From Spirochaetes bacterium GWF1_49_6 (GTDB lineage Bacteria > Spirochaetota > Brevinematia > Brevinematales > GWF1-51-8), in NCBI GenBank assembly GCA_001829395.1, contig MIBD01000092.1:536-7426 (forward strand): a DNA stretch of 6,891 nt, given 5' to 3'. The position numbers and the translations under genes were made by a program. Below the pieces are notes generated by a model. The model ran no database searches. It was not told the DNA's origin and saw nothing but the letters and a program-made list of their open reading frames with translations. How positions within the stretch are numbered: the first letter of the stretch is position 1; each line of letters begins with the position of its first letter. Shown one piece after another: positions 1 through 4,728 of the stretch.

Positions 1-746
1 TCAATATATCTACCGCTACGGCGTTTGTCGCGTCGGGCGCTGGGATTTTTATCGCGAAGCACGGCAACCGTTCCATCACCAGCAAGAGCGGTTCCGCCGA
101 CGTGCTTCAGTCGCTCGGCGTGGAGATCGGCCTGACTCCCGAACAAGCCGTCCGGTCTATCGAGACCGCCGGGTTCGCGTTCCTGTTCGCTCCCGCGTAC
201 CATCCCGCGATGAAGCACGTCATGCCCGTCCGCCGCGAGATCGGTATCCGCACCGTGTTCAATATTCTCGGCCCGATCGTCAATCCCGCCGGGGTGAAAC
301 GCCACGTCATGGGGGTCGCGTCCCCCGCCCTGCTCGATATGATCCCGGAGGTATTCGTAAAACTGGGGCATATCCATTCAGTCGTGGTGCACGGCGATAT
401 CGGTATCGACGAGGCTTCAATCGAGGGTTTATCGCAGGTACGGGAAATCGTTAACGGCGAGATTACCTCGTGGACAATAGACCCTTCGAAGTACGGCCTC
501 GACGGACAAATCGAGGAACTCCGCGTATCGGGCGCGGAAGAAAGCGCTCAACTGATACTCGATATATTCGCGGGGAACGAAAAGGGCGACCCCTATAAGG
601 CGGTCGTGCTGAACTCCGGGCTTGCCGTGATGGTCGCGCGGGATATCCCGTTCGACGAGGCACTCGGCATCGCGCGGGAGTCGATCGATTCGGGCAAGGC
701 GATGCGCGCGCTCGAAGCCGCCCGGAATTTTCCCGCGGGGGATTGA
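1..746 (+). CDS. trpD: Anthranilate phosphoribosyltransferase, 5'-truncated by the window edge
   Basis: TrpD transfers the phosphoribosyl group of PRPP to anthranilate, the second step of cytoplasmic tryptophan synthesis. The frame is open from base 3, giving 247 visible residues. The family is usually about 330-345 residues, so roughly 90-100 N-terminal residues, including the GTGGD PRPP-binding loop, lie outside the window. Visible family motifs, numbered from the first complete codon, are NISTATAF (1-8), KHGNRS (19-24), KSGSADVL (28-35), RTVFNILGP near 83-91 and HGDIGIDEAS (130-139). The DE pair in the last is the Mg-PRPP ligand motif of the family. An internal GTG at 102 is not the start, because homology runs straight through it. 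The stop lies 6 nt before trpC, so the two are co-transcribed. Identification is secure. Confidence 0.97.
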   Translation, partial: NISTATAFVASGAGIFIAKHGNRSITSKSGSADVLQSLGVEIGLTPEQAVRSIETAGFAFLFAPAYHPAMKHVMPVRREIGIRTVFNILGPIVNPAGVKRHVMGVASPALLDMIPEVFVKLGHIHSVVVHGDIGIDEASIEGLSQVREIVNGEITSWTIDPSKYGLDGQIEELRVSGAEESAQLILDIFAGNEKGDPYKAVVLNSGLAVMVARDIPFDEALGIARESIDSGKAMRALEAARNFPAGD

Positions 747-752
747 CGGAAT

Positions 753-1532
753 ATGAATAAACTCATGGAAATCATAGAGGCGAAGAAATCCGAGGTGGAG
801 GAGCTCCATCGCGCGTATGATAACGGTATCCCCGCCGATAATACGCCGTTACGCCCGTCGTTCCGCGACGCGCTCTCGGGCGGCGGCTTTCTCAAGCTGA
901 TCGCCGAGGTCAAGCGAAGCTCCCCGTCGATGGGGAATATCAACTCCGCCGCCGACCCGGTTGAAACCGCGCGGGTGTATTCCGAGAACGGCGCGTCCGC
1001 CGTATCGGTGCTGACCGACCGGGGATATTTCGGCGGAAGTTGGGAATTCCTGCGGAATATCGCCGCGATATCCGGCCTGCCCCTCCTCTGTAAGGACTTT
1101 ATCATCGACACCTTGCAAATCGACCTTGCCCGCGCGTACGGCGCGAGCGCTGTGCTCCTGATTACCGAAGCTCTCGCCGATAACGAACTCGCCGGACTGT
1201 ACCGACATACCCAAGAATGCGGGCTGGACGCGCTGGTGGAGGCGCATTTCCCGGAGAATATCGAACGCGCGGCCGCGCTCGGCGCGCCGGTCATCGGGAT
1301 CAATAACCGCGACCTCGCGACATTCGAACTCGACCCGGACTACGCGTTGAAGGTCATGGGCATGATACCCGATAACAGGATACGTCTCGCGCTGTCGGGG
1401 GTGGAGACTCCCGCGGACGCGTTGAAATTCGCACGCGCGGGGTTCGACGGTATACTGGTAGGGACGTCCCTCATGCGGGCGAAAAACCCTGCTGACGCGG
1501 TACGCGCGCTCGCGGGCATCGAACGGAAATAA
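753..1532 (+). CDS. trpC: Indole-3-glycerol phosphate synthase
   Basis: TrpC converts carboxyphenylamino-deoxyribulose phosphate to indole-3-glycerol phosphate, with CO2 release, as a TIM barrel. The 259 residues are normal for a monofunctional enzyme, with no fused TrpF domain. Visible motifs are AEVKRSSPSMG (51-61), SVLTDRGYFGGS (85-96), LLCKDFIID (111-119), LVEAH (161-165), IGINNRDL (181-188) and ILVGTSLM (234-241). By alignment from memory with the Sulfolobus enzyme, the catalytic residues are present: E52, K54, K114, E163, N184 and S215. The usual Glu just before that Ser (family AESG) is Leu214 here. The ATG at 753 lies 6 nt after trpD, with a weak G-rich Shine-Dalgarno near 737-741. 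An in-frame Met5 at 765 is a possible alternative start. The gene is followed by a terminator, and no trpF, trpB or trpA follows. Confidence 0.97.
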   Translation: MNKLMEIIEAKKSEVEELHRAYDNGIPADNTPLRPSFRDALSGGGFLKLIAEVKRSSPSMGNINSAADPVETARVYSENGASAVSVLTDRGYFGGSWEFLRNIAAISGLPLLCKDFIIDTLQIDLARAYGASAVLLITEALADNELAGLYRHTQECGLDALVEAHFPENIERAAALGAPVIGINNRDLATFELDPDYALKVMGMIPDNRIRLALSGVETPADALKFARAGFDGILVGTSLMRAKNPADAVRALAGIERK

Positions 1533-1612
1533 ACCCTATCAACAAATAAGGGCGGTTCCAAAACTATTTACATTTATAACAATAGTATTTTTAATTCTTT
1601 ATAACACGCCCA

Positions 1613-1661
1613 ATGGTCACTTCATTGCCGCCTTGAACAGGCGGTTTTTAAAAGTGACCAT
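1613..1661. repeat. 10-bp inverted repeat enclosing the trp terminator
   Basis: ATGGTCACTT (1613-1622) is the perfect reverse complement of AAGTGACCAT (1652-1661). The trp terminator hairpin and its T-run lie inside, so the whole 49-bp segment can fold as one long two-part stem. It may be a small dispersed element or a transcript-end structure. Copies elsewhere in the genome cannot be tested from this window. Confidence 0.6.
1628..1650 (+). terminator. Rho-independent terminator of the trpDC transcript
   Basis: CCGCCT (1628-1633) pairs with AGGCGG (1639-1644) around the 5-nt loop TGAAC. A T-run at 1645-1649 follows at once. G1627-T1645 can extend the stem by a wobble pair. It lies about 95 nt after the trpC stop and has the T-run only in plus orientation. 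It therefore ends the trp transcript before the convergent minus-strand operon. Confidence 0.8.
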
Positions 1662-1664
1662 AAG

Positions 1665-1688
1665 TTAGCCCCGCCGAAGCGGGGCTAA
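1665..1688 (-). terminator. GC-rich UUCG-loop hairpin at the 3' end of the minus-strand operon
   Basis: TTAGCCCCGC (1665-1674) and GCGGGGCTAA (1679-1688) form a perfect 10-bp stem. On the minus strand the loop reads TTCG, closed by a C-G pair, which is the extra-stable cUUCGg tetraloop; on the plus strand it reads CGAA. That orientation assigns it to the Spy-like gene's transcript, 35 nt after that stop. The T-run beyond it is poor (CTTATGGTCACTTTT), so it may stabilise the 3' end as much as terminate. Confidence 0.6.
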
Positions 1689-1723
1689 GCTGAAAAATCT
1701 ATCGTTTATCGGGGGATACGAGG

Positions 1724-2350
1724 TTATTTACCCGGTCCCTTAGGGCCTTTATCGGAACCCATACCAGGTCCCATACCGGGCCCTTTTGCCTTCATGGTAT
1801 TCACCGCGTCGACAAGTTCCTGCATCTTTACGGGATCGGAGCCGACGGTGTTGAGCCATTTCGCGATAGCGGCATCGGTTTCCTTCTTACGCTGGTCGTT
1901 CAGCGCCTTGATCTTCTCCATTCCGGCTTCGCGGTTATCCTGTATCTTTGCCTGAATGTCGACCATTTCCTTCAGAACCTTGGAAATCTCTTTCCCGTTC
2001 TTTCCGGGGTCTTTCGAATAGTCGGCGGAAAGCTTAACAAGCGCGTCGCGGAGTTCCATCAGACGTGTATGAAGGTCAAGGTTTTTCTCCTTCGTTTCAA
2101 GGAACACTTTCTGGATCTGAAGGTTGTACTTCTCCATAATAGGATGTATGCCGCTGAGCTTAGCGAATACCATCATGCCCTGCATCATCTCATGGTTCAT
2201 TTCGCCCATTTCCATTCCCATACCGGGATGGTCGCCTTTCATCATACCCTTACCGTCACCGGGGCCCATGTCGCCGCCGCCTTTTTTAGCGTACGCGGTC
2301 ATTGTGCCAAGGACTAAAACTGCCGTTAGAACTAAAACTTTTCTGATCAT
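1724..2350 (-). CDS. Secreted Met-rich Spy/CpxP-like (heavy-metal-resistance type) protein
   Basis: This 208-residue protein begins with a clear signal peptide: the basic start MIRK, a hydrophobic core at about 5-18, and likely cleavage after AYA (residue 21). It is therefore expected in the periplasm. Residues 28-60 form a Gly/Met-rich stretch with 11 Met and two His. Residues about 62-185 are charged and strongly helical, resembling the helical hairpins of the Spy/CpxP/ZraP/CnrX group, although I see no canonical LTxxQ motif. The tail (189-208) is Gly/Pro/Met/Lys-rich. There is no Cys. The frame stays open upstream for 46 codons, but AGGAGG six bases before the ATG at 2350 fixes the start. 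It is the last gene of the operon, 19 nt after the anti-sigma gene. Its likely role is envelope chaperone or metal binding or sensing; this is inferred, and family membership rests on pattern alone. Confidence 0.7.
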   Translation of the reverse strand: MIRKVLVLTAVLVLGTMTAYAKKGGGDMGPGDGKGMMKGDHPGMGMEMGEMNHEMMQGMMVFAKLSGIHPIMEKYNLQIQKVFLETKEKNLDLHTRLMELRDALVKLSADYSKDPGKNGKEISKVLKEMVDIQAKIQDNREAGMEKIKALNDQRKKETDAAIAKWLNTVGSDPVKMQELVDAVNTMKAKGPGMGPGMGSDKGPKGPGK

Positions 2351-2356
2351 AAGAAT

Positions 2357-2362
2357 CCTCCT
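2357..2362 (-). promoter_or_regulatory. Shine-Dalgarno that fixes the Spy-like gene start
   Basis: On the minus strand AGGAGG lies exactly 6 nt before the ATG at 2350. It shows that the signal peptide is N-terminal and that the longer upstream frame is not translated. It sits within the 19-nt gap after the anti-sigma stop. Confidence 0.85.
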
Positions 2363-2369
2363 GAAAAAT

Positions 2370-2807
2370 TTAATACACTGCCAGACTATAATAATAATCG
2401 ATGGCGCTATAGTTCGTATCGCTTTCCGTCTCGTAAACCGCCAACTGATAGTAGCTTTCGAGTGAATCATAATCCTCGTTATAGACAAGTTCCTCTGCCT
2501 GCGTGCTCACCGGCTCGACCGTAAACGGGTTGAATATTACCCCGGCGACTATGAGCAGAGCCGCGAACGACCCCGCGAGACCGGCAAAACGCCATCTCGC
2601 CGTCCGTACACGTTTAGGCTCGCCCGCTAACTTCGCGCGAAACTTCGCCGTCAGATCGGGAGTATCCTGTACCGTATTCCCCGCGCTCAACCGTTCGGAT
2701 ATCCGGTAATAAGCCCTGCATTCGCGGCAATTTTCCAAATGCCCATCCAGTTCGGAATTCCCGTTCTCACCCCTGTCTATCAGATCCTTCGCTTCATTAC
2801 ATTGCAT
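2370..2807 (-). CDS. Membrane anti-sigma factor with zinc-binding (zf-HC2/ZAS) domain and Tyr-rich periplasmic tail
   Basis: It is predicted to hold the adjacent ECF sigma factor inactive at the inner membrane. The 145 residues comprise a cytoplasmic zinc-finger domain with C3, H23, C27 and C30 (the HxxxCxxC signature of ZAS/zf-HC2 anti-sigma factors), a linker, one membrane segment at about 74-92 (GLAGSFAALLIVAGV is the core), and a short periplasmic tail at 93-145. The tail is acidic and Tyr-rich. It contains two copies of a 13-residue unit, at 113-125 and 133-145, both ending in LAVY, the second at the very C terminus. The start overlaps the sigma gene by 11 nt, and GGAGG lies 6 nt before the ATG, so translation is probably coupled. 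The architecture and neighbours make the role reliable; the signal sensed is unknown. Confidence 0.85.
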   Translation of the reverse strand: MQCNEAKDLIDRGENGNSELDGHLENCRECRAYYRISERLSAGNTVQDTPDLTAKFRAKLAGEPKRVRTARWRFAGLAGSFAALLIVAGVIFNPFTVEPVSTQAEELVYNEDYDSLESYYQLAVYETESDTNYSAIDYYYSLAVY

Positions 2808-3309
2808 CTTGTTCCTCCAGTCTTTTCGCGAGCTTTAGCTTTCCCCTGCGGTAAAACGATTTCACGGTGGGGAGCTTCTGCCCTAAAATCCCGGCCACCT
2901 CTTCGAGCTTCTTCCCGTCGATATCCTTCATAATAATGACATTCCGCTCTTCTTCACGGAGCCCCATCAGCTCCTTTTCCATCAAACGGTTCTCCTCGCC
3001 AATAAAGAACGATTCCTCCGTCTGTTTCCGCGAGCCGATTTCCTCCGCCTTATCGAGGCTCATCCATCCCATAAACTTATCGCGCACCAGCCGGGTCTTA
3101 GCCAGATTGATACCCGTCCTAATCAGATACCCCGTGGGGTTCTCCATCTGCCTGACGCGTTCCCAGTGCCCGTAAATCTTGATGAACGCTTCGGAGGCGA
3201 TGTCCTCAGCCGTACCGTTGGAACGGACATAACCGCGTACAATCCGGTATACCGAGGGCTGTGTTTTCTTAAAAAACTCCGTGAATTCGCGTTCCAACTC
3301 TGCGTTCAT
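2797..3309 (-). CDS. ECF-type RNA polymerase sigma factor (sigma-70 family)
   Basis: It directs RNA polymerase to a dedicated promoter set, probably including its own operon. The 170 residues match the group IV size. Sigma region 2 spans about 9-77 (GTAEDIASEAFIKIY is the region 2.2 helix; NPTGYLIRTGINLAKTR is the DNA-melting segment). A linker follows, then region 4 at about 109-164 with the helix-turn-helix LEEVAGILGQKLPTVKSFYR. There is no region 1.1 or 3. Two consecutive ATGs (3312 and 3309) could start it. I chose the second because GGAG at 3316-3319 lies 6 nt before it, the same spacing as in the next two genes, against 3 nt for the first. It is the first gene of the operon with the anti-sigma and Spy-like genes. 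The exact ECF subgroup cannot be assigned by eye. Confidence 0.9.
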   Translation of the reverse strand: MNAELEREFTEFFKKTQPSVYRIVRGYVRSNGTAEDIASEAFIKIYGHWERVRQMENPTGYLIRTGINLAKTRLVRDKFMGWMSLDKAEEIGSRKQTEESFFIGEENRLMEKELMGLREEERNVIIMKDIDGKKLEEVAGILGQKLPTVKSFYRRGKLKLAKRLEEQDAM

Positions 3310-3446
3310 CATTCTCTCCGCGTCTGATAATATGACTCCATTCCGTTAGAAAAGATGCAAGTTCCTAAAAAATACTTCAACACCTATTCTAAAACTCCAA
3401 ATTGCCGATATTAACAATAGTAAATGGTATCATAAAAGGCAAGCGA
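3310..3446. promoter_or_regulatory. Divergent intergenic promoter region
   Basis: This 137-nt AT-rich gap separates the minus-strand sigma operon from the plus-strand flagellar-type operon, so both promoters should lie here or just inside the genes. On the minus strand a GGAACTT (3365-3359) resembles the -35 element of sigma-E-type promoters, but no -10 match lies at 15-17 nt. On the plus strand a GCCGATAT box is listed separately. No clear operator dyad is visible. Confidence 0.5.
3385..3411 (+). promoter_or_regulatory. Possible sigma-28 (FliA) type promoter of the flagellar accessory operon
   Basis: GCCGATAT at 3404-3411 matches 7 of 8 positions of the FliA -10 consensus GCCGATAA. At the usual 15-nt spacing the -35 is only TATT (3385-3388), against TAAA. 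A true TAAA (3390-3393) is 5 nt too close. The box lies 35 nt before the ATG of the FliK-like gene, a sensible position. Weakness: GCCGATAA also occurs several times inside coding sequence here, as Ala-Asp codons, so chance is a real alternative. Confidence 0.3.
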
Positions 3447-4421
3447 ATGATTCGATTAATAGACGCGAAAATATCAGAGGTTCGCGGGCTACCGTCCGAA
3501 AGGATCGTGAATGTCAGGGTAATAGAACAAAACGGCGAGCGTGCGATAACGGATATAAACGGGCAAAGGGTGGAAGCGAAAATCGAGGGGCAGATACCCC
3601 AGAGCTTCCTTGCGTTCGTGGAACGCAGTCCCGATGGGATGAGACTCCGCGTACTCAGCGGCATCAAGGACAGCCCGTTATTTACCCATATCGCGCGGGA
3701 CAAGCTCCTGAATAATCTCAGGATTTTCCTGCTGCAGAACGGATTCCCTTTGGAGGAACGCCACCTCAATACGGCGCTGCTCCTCACCGAACGGGGTATC
3801 CGTCTCGCGAGGGAAAACTTCAAGTTACTGCTGATGGCGGGAGCGCGATACGGCGACAAATTCGCCGAAACGGTCGCGGATTTCATGGGGAAAGGGGTTG
3901 CCGCGGACGAAGGATTCCCGGAATTTCTGTTCCGGCTCCGGGACATCCTGCGGGAAATCCTCGATACGGGATTACCCCCGGAAGATAAAGCCGCCGCGAA
4001 CGATGCCGCGGATAAGCTGAAAGCATTCTTCAGCGCGGTGTACGGCGAAAAGTACGACGCGCGGATGGTCAAACAGGGCGGCAGGGAATTATTAGTACAA
4101 TCGCGGGTAAAAGTAAAGAACGATATCCGGCGTTATGTTTTCGATATCTCGGATAACGAGACCGGAAATCTGACGGTGGCCGCGGAGAGCGGGAACGAGG
4201 GATACCGTATCACGGTTTATATTAATCAGGAGCTGTATGACCGGATAGGCGGAAAGCTCGATAGTGAAGGAAATAATTTTTACGAGGGCTTGCGGAAGAA
4301 ACTCCCCCACTTCGGGTTCGCGCTATTTTTCCGCGAGACAAGCGACGAGTTTTTATTTTACCGGGCGGACGAGAACGAAGAAGGCTCGGCCCATATCCCG
4401 GACTTGGATATTTTTGTTTAA
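3447..4421 (+). CDS. FliK/YlqG-like protein (flagellar hook-length control related)
   Basis: This 324-residue cytosolic-looking protein has no signal peptide or membrane segment. Residues 1-75 are beta-rich. Residues about 85-130 form a helical segment with two similar units, FLLQNGFPLEERHLNTALLL and TERGIRLARENFKLLLMA, of the kind I associate with B. subtilis YlqG-type proteins. Residues about 220-300 resemble the FliK C-terminal (Flg_hook) domain: a beta-rich stretch with NLTVAAES and YRITVYINQE, then a helix ending in LPHFGFALF. FliK-type domains bind the FlhB C-terminal domain and switch export specificity, and the next gene encodes just such a domain. The ATG at 3447 is chosen because AAAGG lies 7 nt upstream; a TTG at 3402 in the same frame lacks support. 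Assignment to this loose family is moderately sure; a hook-length function is inferred. Confidence 0.6.
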   Translation: MIRLIDAKISEVRGLPSERIVNVRVIEQNGERAITDINGQRVEAKIEGQIPQSFLAFVERSPDGMRLRVLSGIKDSPLFTHIARDKLLNNLRIFLLQNGFPLEERHLNTALLLTERGIRLARENFKLLLMAGARYGDKFAETVADFMGKGVAADEGFPEFLFRLRDILREILDTGLPPEDKAAANDAADKLKAFFSAVYGEKYDARMVKQGGRELLVQSRVKVKNDIRRYVFDISDNETGNLTVAAESGNEGYRITVYINQELYDRIGGKLDSEGNNFYEGLRKKLPHFGFALFFRETSDEFLFYRADENEEGSAHIPDLDIFV

Positions 4422-4436
4422 TCACAGGAGGAGATC

Positions 4437-4697
4437 ATGAGTACAAAAGCCGCGGCATTAAAATACGAACACGATACGGACAGCGCCCCCCGGATTCTGG
4501 CGCGGGGAATAGGCGCGGTAGGGGATTATATTGTCACGCTCGCGAAGAAAAGCAACATTCCCGTGTACCGCAATGAAAAACTTGCCGAATCACTCGTGCG
4601 ACTAAAAGATAATGATGAAATTCCGATGGAACTGTATACAATAGTTGCGGAAATCTTCGCTTTCGTATATTCTTTAAAGAGCAGTATAGCCAGCTAA
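4437..4697 (+). CDS. FlhB-like protein: free-standing C-terminal cytoplasmic domain (YlqH/FlhX type)
   Basis: Its 86 residues match the cytoplasmic FlhB-CC part of the flagellar and type III export switch protein: AAALKYEHDTDSAPRILARG (5-24), then SNIPVYRNEKLAESL, and DEIPMELYTIVAEIFAFVY near the end. The four-helix membrane domain of FlhB is absent, as is the NPTH self-cleavage site. The Met stands about where Pro follows the cut in NPTH, so the protein equals the released fragment. Free-standing homologues (B. subtilis YlqH, Helicobacter FlhX) are known, and FlhX can replace the cut part of FlhB. AGGAGG lies 5 nt before the ATG, and the gene starts 15 nt after the FliK-like stop. It is a probable partner of the export gate or of the preceding gene product. 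Family assignment is strong; the cellular role is inferred. Confidence 0.88.
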   Translation: MSTKAAALKYEHDTDSAPRILARGIGAVGDYIVTLAKKSNIPVYRNEKLAESLVRLKDNDEIPMELYTIVAEIFAFVYSLKSSIAS

Positions 4698-4728
4698 CGG
4701 CGAATTAAAAATTCCGAGGAGCGCAGTA

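Noticed and set aside
593..1303. Long minus-strand open frame (236 codons) opposite trpD and trpC
   Set aside because: It is antisense to two genes with strong family motifs, Ser/Arg/Ala-rich without any motif, and has no ribosome site; it arises from GC-rich codon use on the other strand.
2351..2488. 46-codon N-terminal extension of the Spy-like protein
   Set aside because: It would overlap the anti-sigma gene, and AGGAGG 6 nt before the ATG at 2350, followed at once by a signal peptide, fixes the shorter start.
3336..3365. GGAACTT on the minus strand as an autoregulated ECF promoter -35
   Set aside because: The -35 match is good, but no recognisable ECF -10 lies 15-17 nt further on, so I do not call a promoter; it stays only as a remark.
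3402..3446. TTG start for the FliK-like gene, adding 15 residues
   Set aside because: There is no Shine-Dalgarno before the TTG, whereas AAAGG stands 7 nt before the ATG at 3447; the TTG also lies in the candidate -10 region.
3389..4072. Minus-strand open frame (227 codons) opposite the FliK-like gene
   Set aside because: It is Ser/Arg/Ile-rich with no motif, and the plus strand has good ribosome sites and operon continuity.
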